Below, in pieces: positions 16,122 to 25,192 of a stretch of 64,000 nucleotides of DNA. Within the stretch, counting starts at the first letter, position 1, and each line of letters opens with the position of its first letter. The notes under the pieces were generated by a model. The model worked only from the letters and a program-made list of their open reading frames with translations, had not been told where the DNA came from and did no database searches. Origin of the DNA: DASUBV01 sp036510065 (GTDB lineage Bacteria; Actinomycetota; Actinomycetes; Streptosporangiales; Streptosporangiaceae); the NCBI GenBank assembly GCA_036510065.1, contig DATCEO010000243.1, forward strand, positions 1-64,000, written 5' to 3'. The translations under genes were made by a program, and so were the position numbers.

Positions 16122-18470
16122 TTAGCGCCTCTCGCCGGCTGACGGCGGCAGTTCCCAGTCCTGGCGCGGTCGCTCCCAGTCTTCCGCCGGGGACGACTGG
16201 TCCTGGGCGGGTTGCGGCCAGTCTGAGCGCTGCTCCGCCGGATCCTGAGCTGACGGCGGCCAGTCCGCAGGCGACGGCGCCGCCTCGCTGGAAGGTTGCC
16301 GCCAGTCCTCGGGTGGCGGGGCCGCGTCTCGGGGGGACTGCGCCCACTCTCTCGGCAATGGTGCCGCCTCCCGGGAAGGTTCTAGCCGGTCTGTCGACGG
16401 CGCCGCGTCTCGGGGAGTTTCCCGCCAGTCCGCCGGTGGCGGCGCCGCCTCGCGGGAAGGTTGCCGCCAGTCCTCGGGTGGCGCGGCCGCGTCCTGGGAG
16501 GATTCCAGCCAGTCCGACGCCCGAGCCGGCTCCCGGGAGGATTCTCGCCAGGCCGCCGGTGGCGGGGCCACGTCACGGGCGGATTCCAGCCACTCCGCCG
16601 GCAGTGGCGCGTCCCGAGGAGATGACTGCGGGGCGCCGCGCGGCGGCGGGTCCCCGTCGGTGATCCGCTCCATGAGCATCGATTCGCCCCTGAACATGGG
16701 CGTCCGCCGGACCTGCCGCTCGATGGCGGCCGCCGACATCGTGTAGCCCAGGAACAGGAACAGGGACAGCGCCTGGATGATGATCGGGATCCAGAGCGAG
16801 GCGAACGCCCCCGCGCTCCAGTCGTAGAGCCCGTGCAGGACTGCCGGGACCGCGATGCCAAAGGCGATGAGCTGGATGCGGCGACGCGGATAGTTCACCG
16901 CTATCCCGATGAAAAACGCCGAGACGCCGGCCCACATCGCGTGCTGGAAGCCGTCGACGAAGACCCGCTCGGAAAACGCCAGCACCTCCACGATCGCCTG
17001 GCTGTTAGCCCGAGCCGAGGTGATCCCCTGGATGTCCTGGAGGGTGTAGCCGGCCTGCTCGGTCACCCCGAACGCCAGCCCGACGATCGTGCCCAGGAAC
17101 ATCCACATCCGGACGTCGAGCTTGACCGAGCGGTATTTCAGCAGCAGCAGCGCCGCGAGCAGGATGGGCAGCGCCTTGGTGATCTCCTCGTTGATGCCCA
17201 CGCCGACCGCGCCGAAGAAGGGCAGCGGCCGACCAGGATGGCCCATCAGCCCGTTGATGTGGACGGTGACGACGCGGATCCAGATAAGGGCGAAGACGAT
17301 GGCCCCGATGCCGATCAGGACCTCCCGCCGCTCGACCTGGCCGGGCCGGATCAGCAGCCAGAACACGATCGCCCACAGCGGGGCGATGTACAGGCTGTAC
17401 GCCCAGCCCGGCGTCGACAGGTTGCTGGACGAGGCGAACAGCGCGATGAAGATCAGCGGCAGCAGTCCGTACGGGATGACCAGGAGCCGCAGGAACTGGC
17501 GCCAGCCCGGATCGTGCAGCCAGCTCCGGATCGGGACCAGGATGTGCAGCGCTGTTGCGATCTCGTCAACGGGCTGCGGCGACTGCACCGGCCGGATTCG
17601 CGGCGCCCCCCGGCCGGGGTAGCCCCCCGCCTCCGGGCCGCCCGCTCCGCCGGGGTAGCCCGGGTCGTTGAGGCCGTTCAGTCCGTTGAGGCCGTCCAGG
17701 CCGGGGACGCCGGCGCCTGGAGCGGCATGGGCGCCGCCGCCTGGGGAGGCGTGGGCACCGGGGAAATCGCGGGTACCGGGGTAAGCGGGATCGTCGGGGT
17801 AAGCGCCGCTGCCGGGCAGAACCGGGCTTTGCAGGACGCTGGTGCGGTCGGCCTGGGCCGGCTCGCCGGGCTCGGCTGCGTGCTCGCGCTGGGCCGCGTA
17901 GTCGGGCGGGTCCTGGATGTGCGATGGCCCGGAGTCCTCGGGCAGGCCCGGGAAGCTCGCCGGCGGGACGTCGGCCAGCGGGATCCCCGGCACGGGCAGT
18001 TCATACTGCGGCGGTTCGTACTGGGATGCCTCATACTGCGGCGGCTCATACTGCGGCTCGAACTGCGGTGGCTCGTACTGCGGTGGCTCGTACTGCAGCA
18101 GTTCCTGCTGGGTCGGCTCGGGCTGAGGTGCCCCGTACCGGGACGGCTCGTACTGAGGAGGCGTCTCCCCCGGCGTGATCGACAGGACGGGCCCCCGGAT
18201 CGAGGACAGCTGGATCTGGGCGGGGCCGCTCAGCAGCGTCCTGCTCACCGGCTCCCCGTTGAGGAAACTCAGCGCCCGGCCGACGTTCTCGAACTCCCAG
18301 CCGCTCGCCCCTGAGCTCAGCTGGGCATGCTGACGGGAAACTGTCGGGTCGCTGACGACGATGTCGTTGTCCGGGCTACGCCCGATCCGCACCGTTTCGC
18401 CAGCACCGAAGCTGTAACTGCGGTCACCGAGGGTGACATGAAGCTCGTTCATCCTCATTGATGTTGCCAC
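16122..18470 (-). CDS. FHA domain-PrsW intramembrane protease fusion with repeat linkers
   Basis: 782 residues in five parts. (1) 7-100: FHA phosphothreonine-binding domain with VRIGRSPDND, S45-R-Q-H and a final beta-rich part. (2) 104-160: eight or so copies of a QYEPP-type pentapeptide. (3) 160-300: Pro/Gly linker with LNGLNGLN. (4) 305-600: PrsW family membrane metalloprotease, with E428-E429 (INEEITKALP), E471 (FGVTE), H510 (FQHAMWAG) and H546 (HGLYDW). (5) 600-782: about 12 copies of a 13-14 residue unit, consensus RDAAPPPxDWRxS. PrsW enzymes cut membrane anti-sigma factors or sense peptides; the FHA part would tether it to a phosphorylated partner, probably a Ser/Thr kinase substrate. 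Start choice among three close Mets is uncertain. The combination is unusual. Confidence 0.88.
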   Translation of the reverse strand: MATSMRMNELHVTLGDRSYSFGAGETVRIGRSPDNDIVVSDPTVSRQHAQLSSGASGWEFENVGRALSFLNGEPVSRTLLSGPAQIQLSSIRGPVLSITPGETPPQYEPSRYGAPQPEPTQQELLQYEPPQYEPPQFEPQYEPPQYEASQYEPPQYELPVPGIPLADVPPASFPGLPEDSGPSHIQDPPDYAAQREHAAEPGEPAQADRTSVLQSPVLPGSGAYPDDPAYPGTRDFPGAHASPGGGAHAAPGAGVPGLDGLNGLNGLNDPGYPGGAGGPEAGGYPGRGAPRIRPVQSPQPVDEIATALHILVPIRSWLHDPGWRQFLRLLVIPYGLLPLIFIALFASSSNLSTPGWAYSLYIAPLWAIVFWLLIRPGQVERREVLIGIGAIVFALIWIRVVTVHINGLMGHPGRPLPFFGAVGVGINEEITKALPILLAALLLLKYRSVKLDVRMWMFLGTIVGLAFGVTEQAGYTLQDIQGITSARANSQAIVEVLAFSERVFVDGFQHAMWAGVSAFFIGIAVNYPRRRIQLIAFGIAVPAVLHGLYDWSAGAFASLWIPIIIQALSLFLFLGYTMSAAAIERQVRRTPMFRGESMLMERITDGDPPPRGAPQSSPRDAPLPAEWLESARDVAPPPAAWRESSREPARASDWLESSQDAAAPPEDWRQPSREAAPPPADWRETPRDAAPSTDRLEPSREAAPLPREWAQSPRDAAPPPEDWRQPSSEAAPSPADWPPSAQDPAEQRSDWPQPAQDQSSPAEDWERPRQDWELPPSAGERR

Positions 18471-18597
18471 GTCCGGCGCCCTGACCTAACCCATCTGCGC
18501 TGGACCGCCCGCGATTGTCTACAGGCACTTCGACCTTGCCTGGATTGCTGTAGCACGTCAGGATAATGTGACCGGCCAGCGGAAAGGAACCAGCATC

Positions 18598-20301
18598 GTG
18601 ACCACGGGGCTAGCAGGCACGGGGCCAGCAGGCACGGGGCAGTTCTTCAACGCCGCGCAGTGGCTGCTCGGCCGGCACGTCACCGCGACGCCCAGCCGGG
18701 TGTCGGTGACGGCCGTCGACGCCAGCGGCATGGTGGTCAACCTCAGCTACCGCGAGCTCGACGACCTGGCCCGGCACGCGGCCGGGGCGCTGGTGGCCGC
18801 CGGGGTCCGGCCCGAGGAACGGCTCCTGCTGTGCATGGCCGACTCCCCCGAACTGCTGGCCCTGTTCCTCGGCGGCCTTTACATCGGCGCCGTCCCGGTC
18901 CCGGTGAGCACGATGGTGACCGCTGCGGACCTGGCCACGCTAGCGACCGACAGCCGGGCCCGGCTGATCGCGATCAGCTCGGAGTTCGTCGCCGCGGCGC
19001 AGGACGCAGCCGGCCTGCCGTCGGTGCGCGAGGTGGTCGTCGCCGGGGAGACCGAGGATCTTGAGCCGCTGCTGGTGCCGTCCCGGGCGCGGCTGGGCCC
19101 GCGGATCCGGACCCTGCGCGGGTTCCTGGCCGCCGCCGGGCCGGCGGACCTGGCGGTGGCCCGCACCGCGCCGGCGACCCTGGCCGACAGCCCGGCCTTC
19201 TGGCTCTATACCTCCGGGACCACGGGAACGCCCAAGGCGGCCATGCACCGGCACGCCGCGCTGCGCGTGACCGCGGAGACCTACGCGGCCAGCGTCCTTC
19301 GCATCCGACCCGACGACGTGTGTTACTCCGCCGCCAAGTTCTTCTTCGCCTACGGCCTGGGTAACACGATGACCTTCCCGTTCTCGGTCGGGGCGCGCAC
19401 CGTCCTGGACCGGGCGCGGGCGACGCCCGCCCGGCTGGCCAGCGTGCTGACCAGCCAGCGGCCCACCCTGTTCTTCGCCGCGCCGACCGCCTACGCTGCG
19501 CTGCTCGCCGCCGACTTGCCCGCCGACATCTTCGCCAGCGTGCGGCTGGCGGTCAGCGCCGGGGAGGCCTTCCCGGCCGACCTCTACGAGCGGTTCACCG
19601 CCCGTTTCGGCGTCGAGGTCCTGGACGGCATCGGCTCCACCGAGGCACTGCACATCTTCGCCTCCAACCGGCCGGGCCGGGTGCGGCCGGGCACGACCGG
19701 CGAGGTCGTTCCCGGCTACGAGCTGCGGATCGAGGCTCCCGACGGCCAGCCGGTGCCCGACGGGGAGCCGGGCGCGCTGTATGTCAAGGGCGACTCGATC
19801 GCCAGCGGCTACTGGTGCCGCAGCGAGGTGACGCGCCGGGTCTTCCGGGGCGAGTGGCTGCGCACCGGCGATATCTACGCCCGCGACGACGACGGTTACT
19901 ACACCTGCCTGGGCCGCAGCGACGACGTGCTCAAGGTGGCCGGCATGTGGGTGTCGCCGGCCGAGGTCGAAGGGCGGCTGCGCGCCCACCCCGACGTGGA
20001 GCAGGCGGTGGTGGTCGCCATCCCTGACAGCGACGGCCTCGACAAGGCGGTGGCCTGCGTGGTGGCCCGCCGCGGATCCGACCCCAGCGCGCAGGAGCTG
20101 ATCGAGTTCTGCCGGGCGGGGCTATCGGCGTTCAAGCGCCCGCGGCAGGTGCTGTTCCTGCCGGAATTCCCGCTCACGGCGACCGGCAAGGTCCAGCGGT
20201 TCCGGCTGCGCGAGCACGCGCTGACGCTCCTCAGTGACCAGCCCGCTACTCCGGACCAGGCTGAGACCCCGGGCCAGCCGGCCGGCGCCGGGCGGGGCTG
20301 A
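18598..20301 (+). CDS. Benzoate-CoA ligase family adenylate-forming enzyme
   Basis: 567 residues from GTG 18598, chosen for GGAAAGGA 9 bp upstream (a GTG at 18568 lacks one). ATP-dependent acyl-CoA ligase. Seen: FFNAAQWLLGRHV start typical of the benzoate-CoA ligase group, P-loop YTSGTTGTPK, GIGSTEALHIF adenylation motif, GEWLRTGDIYARDDDGYY, the hinge GRSDDVLKVAGMWVSPAEVE and the catalytic Lys in LTATGKVQRF. Substrates of the group are benzoate, hydroxybenzoates or similar aromatic acids. The amidohydrolase gene begins 4 bp after its stop, forming a two-gene operon that mirrors the ligase-amidohydrolase pair on the other strand. Confidence 0.92.
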   Translation: MTTGLAGTGPAGTGQFFNAAQWLLGRHVTATPSRVSVTAVDASGMVVNLSYRELDDLARHAAGALVAAGVRPEERLLLCMADSPELLALFLGGLYIGAVPVPVSTMVTAADLATLATDSRARLIAISSEFVAAAQDAAGLPSVREVVVAGETEDLEPLLVPSRARLGPRIRTLRGFLAAAGPADLAVARTAPATLADSPAFWLYTSGTTGTPKAAMHRHAALRVTAETYAASVLRIRPDDVCYSAAKFFFAYGLGNTMTFPFSVGARTVLDRARATPARLASVLTSQRPTLFFAAPTAYAALLAADLPADIFASVRLAVSAGEAFPADLYERFTARFGVEVLDGIGSTEALHIFASNRPGRVRPGTTGEVVPGYELRIEAPDGQPVPDGEPGALYVKGDSIASGYWCRSEVTRRVFRGEWLRTGDIYARDDDGYYTCLGRSDDVLKVAGMWVSPAEVEGRLRAHPDVEQAVVVAIPDSDGLDKAVACVVARRGSDPSAQELIEFCRAGLSAFKRPRQVLFLPEFPLTATGKVQRFRLREHALTLLSDQPATPDQAETPGQPAGAGRG

Positions 20302-20305
20302 GCCG

Positions 20306-21178
20306 GTGCTGGAGGGACGACTGCTGGTCGACGCCCACGTGCACGTGGCCAGGCTGCCCACGCTCTCGGCCGACTGGCATGCCTGGGCCAAGACCTTCGG
20401 GGACGCCGCCATGATCGAGGAGCTCTACGAGAGCGATGGAACGCCGCGGCCGGCCATGATCGACGATCACTTCGCCAGCCAGGGCGTCGATCACGTGCTG
20501 CTGTTTGCCGAGTACAGCCCCAAGACCACCGGGATCCAGCCCATCGAGGATGTCCTGCCGCTGGTCCGGGCCAACCCGGATCGGTTCCGGCCGGTCGCCA
20601 ACATCAACCCGCACCTGCACTACCCGGTGACCGCCGAGCTGGCTCGCCAGGTCGGCCTGGGCGCGGTGGCGTGCAAGATCCATCCCGTGCACGGCGGGTT
20701 CGAGGCCAGCGACCGGATGCTCTACCCGGCCTACGCCTGGGCGCAGGAACGCGGCCTGCCGGTCATCGTGCACTGCGGCACCTCGACCTTCGCCGGGTCC
20801 GCCAACGCCTACGCCGACCCGGTCCTGCTCGACCCGGTCTTCCGCGACTTCCCCGACCTGACGGTGGTGCTGGCGCACGGCGGCCGCGGCTGGTGGTACG
20901 CCCAGGCCGCGTTCCTGGCCACGATGCTGCCGCAGGTCTGGCTGGAGATCTCCGGGCTGCCGCCGCTCCGGCTGCCCGACTACTACGGGTCCTCGCTGCG
21001 GCGGCTGGCGAGCAAGATGATCTTCGGGACCGACTGGCCGGGGGTGCCGGGCGTCCAGCGCAACGCGCGGGCCGTGGAGAAGGTCCTGCTGGAGGCCGGC
21101 TGCACCGCCGACGACATCTCCGGCGCGCTCGGCAGCAACGCGGCCAGCGTTTTCGGGCTCAGGACAGGCCACCGGTAG
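20306..21178 (+). CDS. Amidohydrolase family protein (ACMSD/amidohydrolase 2 type)
   Basis: 290 residues from GTG 20306, 4 bp after the ligase stop; a longer frame from 20234 would overlap the ligase by 68 bp and adds no conserved sequence. TIM-barrel metal hydrolase or decarboxylase. Seen: intact metal-binding DAHVHV near the N-terminus, IVHCGT, LAHGGRG and the terminal FGTDWPG Asp. Known relatives decarboxylate aromatic acids (gamma-resorcylate, ACMS) or hydrolyse lactones and CoA-pathway intermediates. Its 3' end overlaps the 3' end of a second amidohydrolase gene on the other strand by 20 bp. Confidence 0.88.
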   Translation: MLEGRLLVDAHVHVARLPTLSADWHAWAKTFGDAAMIEELYESDGTPRPAMIDDHFASQGVDHVLLFAEYSPKTTGIQPIEDVLPLVRANPDRFRPVANINPHLHYPVTAELARQVGLGAVACKIHPVHGGFEASDRMLYPAYAWAQERGLPVIVHCGTSTFAGSANAYADPVLLDPVFRDFPDLTVVLAHGGRGWWYAQAAFLATMLPQVWLEISGLPPLRLPDYYGSSLRRLASKMIFGTDWPGVPGVQRNARAVEKVLLEAGCTADDISGALGSNAASVFGLRTGHR

Positions 21179-22037
21179 CAGCGCTGGCCTCCCGGCCGAG
21201 CAGGCGTTGGGCATTCCCGCCGATCAGCGCGTCGAGGACATGCTCGCGCAGGCCGCCGGCCCGCCACTGCGCGAGTGCCTGGTCCATCGGGAAGACGGGC
21301 CAGTCGGTGCCGTAGAGCACCTGGCTGCCCAGCAGGCTGTTCATGAACCGGAACATGACCTCCCAGCCGGTGTTCGCCTCGCAGACGTAGCGGGGCGCCA
21401 GGCCGCCGAACTCCGCGTAGACGCTGGGGTGCTTGCGCAGCACCGCCACCATCTCCGGCACCCACGGCCATCCCGCATGACAGGCGATCAGCACGAGGTC
21501 CGGGAAGTCACAGGCAACCTGATCGAGCTGGATCGGCTGGTCGTTGCGGATCGGAAAGGTCACCGTGTAGTTGATCCCGGTGTGCAGGGCCACCTGCAGG
21601 CCGAGTTCGCCCGCCTTGGCGTACACCGGATAAAGCATCCGGTCGTCGATGGGGAGGCCGAAGAACGAGGGCTGCAGGCTGAGCCCGGTCAGGCCGAGGT
21701 CGGCGACCCGCTGGACCTGCGTCAGGGCCCGGGGGATCTTGAGGGGGCTCATCGAGATCGTGCCGTAGCCAGAGAACCGGTCCGGATGCCCCGAGACCAC
21801 CTTGGCAACGGCGTCGTTGAGCGCGTCGGCCACGTCACCGTATTCGTACTCAGCGTGCACCACGGCGTGTCCGGTGCCGCTGGCGTCCATGTCCGCCAGC
21901 AGGTCGGCGAGCGTGCGGTGCCGGTTGGCCGACAGGTCGAGCACCCGGTCGTACTGAGCCAGGTAGTCATCGGGCAGATCCTCCGACGGCCGCAGCTCCA
22001 GCGGCAGCCGGACCCGGAAATCGATCACCTCAGCCAT
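21159..22037 (-). CDS. Amidohydrolase 2 family protein with altered metal site
   Basis: 292 residues from ATG 22037, which has an ideal AAAGGAGG 4 bp upstream. Seen: the TIM-barrel amidohydrolase pattern with LHTGINYT, ACHAGWPW and YGTDWPVF, but the N-terminal HxH that binds metal is IDFRVRLP, with Arg in both His places. The remaining His and Asp ligands are kept. Family members with this change exist by my recollection, so the enzyme may use one metal differently or none. Last gene of a five-gene operon (permease, hydratase, metallo-beta-lactamase, ligase, this), 19 bp after the ligase. Confidence 0.85.
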   Translation of the reverse strand: MAEVIDFRVRLPLELRPSEDLPDDYLAQYDRVLDLSANRHRTLADLLADMDASGTGHAVVHAEYEYGDVADALNDAVAKVVSGHPDRFSGYGTISMSPLKIPRALTQVQRVADLGLTGLSLQPSFFGLPIDDRMLYPVYAKAGELGLQVALHTGINYTVTFPIRNDQPIQLDQVACDFPDLVLIACHAGWPWVPEMVAVLRKHPSVYAEFGGLAPRYVCEANTGWEVMFRFMNSLLGSQVLYGTDWPVFPMDQALAQWRAGGLREHVLDALIGGNAQRLLGREASAATGGLS

Positions 22038-22056
22038 GGGGCCTCCTTTGTCGTAG

Positions 22057-23631
22057 CTACCAGCCAAGTCCCGTCGACCGGTCCCAGACCCGGGAGGGAT
22101 CGCGGGAACGATCGAGGCCTTCTTTCTTCACCCGCATGGATGGCGTCCGGTCGAAGTCCTCGACCCGGTACTCGAGGAACCGCGGGACCTTGTACCGGGC
22201 CAGCCGGGCGGCGCTGAAGGCGATGAGCTCGGCGGGCGGCACGGACTCGGGGGTGTGCTCACCGGCCAGCAGGACGTGCACCTTGACCTCCTCACCGAGC
22301 AGCGTGTCGGGCGCCGGCACGGCCGCGACCTCGAGCACCCCGGGGTGCGACCGGAGGACGGTCTCGACCTCGGCGGCCGCGATGTTCTCCCCGGCACGCC
22401 GGATGATGTCCTTCATCCGGCCCTGGAAGTACAGGAACCCGCGGCTGTCGCGACGACCGAGGTCGCCGGTGTGCAGCCATCCCCCGCGGTAGGTCTCGGC
22501 GGTCGCCTCGGGCCGGTTCAGGTAACCACGCATAAGGCCGGGGGCCCGCACCACGATCTCCCCGGGGTCACCGTCGGGGACCTCGGCGCCGGCGGAGTCA
22601 ACGATCGCGACGTCGGCACCGGGGCACGGTCGCCCGATGGAGGCAGATCCGATCATCTCCTGGGCGAACTCGGCCGGCATGGCGACGATGAGGCCCGTTT
22701 CGGTGAGCCCGTACGCCTCCATCCAGGGGGCGCCCCAGCGCGTCACGAGGTCCTTATGCAGGGGCGCCGGAATCCCGACCTGGATGGCCAGCCGCACCCG
22801 GTGGTCGGTGTCATTGACGCTGACCGGCGCCTTGAGCAGCAGGCTGGCGGTGGCCGCGATACCGAACAGCACTGTGACGTCGTGCTCGCGCGCGACCGGC
22901 CAGTAGCGTGACACGCTGAACCGGCGCATGACGACCAGGGCAGTCCCAGCGCGGAGCGCCACCAGGAGCTGCCACGGCGGGTCGTTGTAAAAGAACTGAA
23001 GGCAGCACAGCATGCGGTCGGCGGCCGTGATGCCGTACAGGCTGATCACCAGGTCCGCGAAGCGCAGCCAGTAGTCGTGGCCGACCATGCACCCCTTCGG
23101 CGGTCCCGTGGTGCCGGAGGTGTAGTACACGTTGGTGACGTCCGCGGCCGCCTCCGCGGGGCGCGGCCGGGGCGCCGGGGCTGCGGCGTAGGCGGCCAGG
23201 CCGCCCGGCTCCTGATCGCCGGCCACCACAATCTCCGCCAGGGCCGGGCAGGACGGCTGCAGCTCGCGGAACAGGGCCTCGTGCTCGGGGCCGACGACCG
23301 CGATCCTGGCCGCCGAGTCCGCCAGGATGTGTCCGGCGTCATGGCTGCGCGCGGCCGGGTTGAGCGAGACGAGCACCGCGCGGCAGGCGACGGCGGCCAG
23401 CCAAGTGATCATGAACTCGGCCCGGTTCACCATCATCACCGCCACCCGGTCGCCGGGCTCCACCCGCGGCTGGAGGTACCCGGCGAACGACTCCACCTCG
23501 GCCCACAGCTGGCCGCGGGTCACGACGACGCCATCCTCGAAGATGAGGATCGGCCGGCCCGGGTCCGCCTCGCACGCGGCCCGGACGAGGTCGAGCAGGT
23601 CGGCCTGGGCGGGCGCGGGCATCTCGCTCAC
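22057..23631 (-). CDS. Acyl-CoA ligase (crotonobetaine/long-chain ligase-like)
   Basis: 524 residues from GTG 23631, which overlaps the stop of the metallo-beta-lactamase gene as GTGA and has GGAGAG 8 bp upstream. AMP-forming acyl-CoA synthetase. Seen: P-loop YYTSGTTGPPKG, AYGLTETG, GGWLHTGDLGRRDSRGFLYF, the hinge GRMKDIIRRAGENIAAAEVE and a C-terminal lid. The usual catalytic Lys motif (PxTxxGKxxK) is replaced by TPSMRVKKEGL, as in the CaiC-like subgroup, where the Lys is still present. It activates an organic acid for the hydratase encoded in the same operon. Substrate not predictable. Confidence 0.9.
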   Translation of the reverse strand: MSEMPAPAQADLLDLVRAACEADPGRPILIFEDGVVVTRGQLWAEVESFAGYLQPRVEPGDRVAVMMVNRAEFMITWLAAVACRAVLVSLNPAARSHDAGHILADSAARIAVVGPEHEALFRELQPSCPALAEIVVAGDQEPGGLAAYAAAPAPRPRPAEAAADVTNVYYTSGTTGPPKGCMVGHDYWLRFADLVISLYGITAADRMLCCLQFFYNDPPWQLLVALRAGTALVVMRRFSVSRYWPVAREHDVTVLFGIAATASLLLKAPVSVNDTDHRVRLAIQVGIPAPLHKDLVTRWGAPWMEAYGLTETGLIVAMPAEFAQEMIGSASIGRPCPGADVAIVDSAGAEVPDGDPGEIVVRAPGLMRGYLNRPEATAETYRGGWLHTGDLGRRDSRGFLYFQGRMKDIIRRAGENIAAAEVETVLRSHPGVLEVAAVPAPDTLLGEEVKVHVLLAGEHTPESVPPAELIAFSAARLARYKVPRFLEYRVEDFDRTPSMRVKKEGLDRSRDPSRVWDRSTGLGW

Positions 23632-24398
23632 TCGTACCACTCTCCCGGACCGAGCTTGATCGTCTGCTCCCAGTGAATATCGTGCGTAACGATGAGCTGC
23701 GCGCCATGCCGGCGCTGTAGCTCCTCGATCCGTTCCCAGCTCTCCACCAGCGCGTCCGGACTCCACAGCAGTCCGGGCAGGCAGCGGGCCGTCATCTTCT
23801 CCTTGTCGTAGACGGCGTCGCCGGTCAGGATGTAGACCTGGCTGTCCAGCTTCACCAGCAGCGACTGGTGGCCGGGCGTATGACCTGGCGTGGGAAAGAT
23901 GACCAGCCGGCCGTCGTTGAAGATGTCGTACTCGCCGCGGAGCGGCTTCCAGTTCCGGACGGAGTCAAAATCCTGGCGGACGTACACGTCGCGCTGGTAG
24001 ACCGGCGGCCAGTACGCGAACGAGAGTTCCTCCTTCTGCACGTAGACGATCGCCTCGGTCAGGAACTCCAGGCCGCCGGCATGGTCATAGTGCAGGTGGG
24101 ACTGGACGGCGTGGCCGATGCCCTCAGCCTCCACGCCGAGTGTGTGCAGTCGGGAGACCACGTCGTCACCCGGCGCCATCACGATGTCGTAGAGATCCGC
24201 GGCGTCTCCCAGGCGGCTGCGCGGGTCGGAGATAAAGGCCGGGTGGGCGCCGTTGTCGAACAGCACGTCGCCCTCGGGATGACGGATCAGGTAGAAGAAG
24301 TACGGCGGGTGAATCATGGACCCGCAATCGGGGTCGAACGGATCGAAGACCGAGCGCAGCGTCTTCTCGCCGCCGCAGTGGAAGGCGTACATCTTCAT
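23628..24398 (-). CDS. Metallo-beta-lactamase fold hydrolase (AHL-lactonase-like)
   Basis: 256 residues from ATG 24398 with GGAG just upstream; an ATG two codons later is possible. Seen: the zinc motif HLHYDH at 101-106, FPTPGHTPGH, a downstream TGDAVYD and VTHDIHWEQ near the end. The arrangement, including the N-terminal YLIRHPEGDVLFDNG, resembles N-acyl-homoserine lactonases of the AttM/AiiA type. Within a CoA-ester degradation operon it may open a lactone intermediate or cut a thioester, and quorum quenching is only one option. It lies 26 bp after the hydratase gene and is coupled to the ligase gene. Confidence 0.88.
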   Translation of the reverse strand: MKMYAFHCGGEKTLRSVFDPFDPDCGSMIHPPYFFYLIRHPEGDVLFDNGAHPAFISDPRSRLGDAADLYDIVMAPGDDVVSRLHTLGVEAEGIGHAVQSHLHYDHAGGLEFLTEAIVYVQKEELSFAYWPPVYQRDVYVRQDFDSVRNWKPLRGEYDIFNDGRLVIFPTPGHTPGHQSLLVKLDSQVYILTGDAVYDKEKMTARCLPGLLWSPDALVESWERIEELQRRHGAQLIVTHDIHWEQTIKLGPGEWYE

Positions 24399-24424
24399 CT
24401 CCTGCTCCTCACTCGTCGCCTCAG

Positions 24425-25192
24425 CTAGTCGGCGGAGTAGCGCGGGGACCGCTTCTGCGCGAACGCCTGCAGTCCCTCGGCCTGATCGGGGGTGGCATCC
24501 ACCCGGCTGTAGTACTCCTGCATCAGCCGGAAATACTCCGCCGGCGAAGCCTCGAGCCCGTGCTGGACCAGCTCCTTGGTCATCCGCACGGCCATCGGCC
24601 CGTTGGCGGCGATCCGCGCGGCGATCCGGGCCGCCTCCGCCTGCAGGTTTTCGGCCGGGACGATCCGGCTCACCAGCCCGATCCGCTCCGCGGTGGCCGC
24701 ATCGATGAACTCGCCGGTCAGCAGCATCTCCATGGCGTGCGACAGCGAGATGATGCGGGGCAGCCGGAAGGCGCCGTAGCCGTGCAGCAGGTTCCACTTC
24801 ACCTCGGGCGTGCCGAAGATGGCGTTCGGCGACGCGATCCGGATATCGCAGACCAGGGCCAGCTCCAGGCCGCCGGCCAGCGCGTACCCGTTGATGGCAG
24901 CGATCAGCGGCTTGGACGTCGTGGCTCCGAAGTCCCACCGGTCACGCCGCCACGGCGACCACCGCGCCTGGTCGGCGGCCCCGGTATGCATCAGCTTGAG
25001 GTCCGCCCCGGCGGTGAACGCCCGGTCTCCAGCGCCGGTCACGACTCCGACCCGGATGGCCGGGTCGCGCTCGACCTCGGCAAATGCCTGCGTGATCTCA
25101 TCGTAGGTCGCCGGGTCGAGGGCGTTCATGACCTCTGGCCGGTTCAGCGTGATCTTGGCGATCCCGTCCTGGCGCTCGAAGATGATGGCCAT
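24425..25192 (-). CDS. Enoyl-CoA hydratase/isomerase family protein
   Basis: 255 residues. Crotonase fold; adds water to, isomerises or cleaves CoA thioesters. Seen: ITLNRPEVMNALD, the first oxyanion-hole region RAFTAGADLKLM, AINGYALAGGLELALVCDIRIAS with a Glu at the usual catalytic position, and GTPEVKWNLLHGYG. The ATG follows the TAG stop of the permease gene directly (TAGATG), so the two are coupled. Second gene of the five-gene operon. Confidence 0.92.
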   Translation of the reverse strand: MAIIFERQDGIAKITLNRPEVMNALDPATYDEITQAFAEVERDPAIRVGVVTGAGDRAFTAGADLKLMHTGAADQARWSPWRRDRWDFGATTSKPLIAAINGYALAGGLELALVCDIRIASPNAIFGTPEVKWNLLHGYGAFRLPRIISLSHAMEMLLTGEFIDAATAERIGLVSRIVPAENLQAEAARIAARIAANGPMAVRMTKELVQHGLEASPAEYFRLMQEYYSRVDATPDQAEGLQAFAQKRSPRYSAD

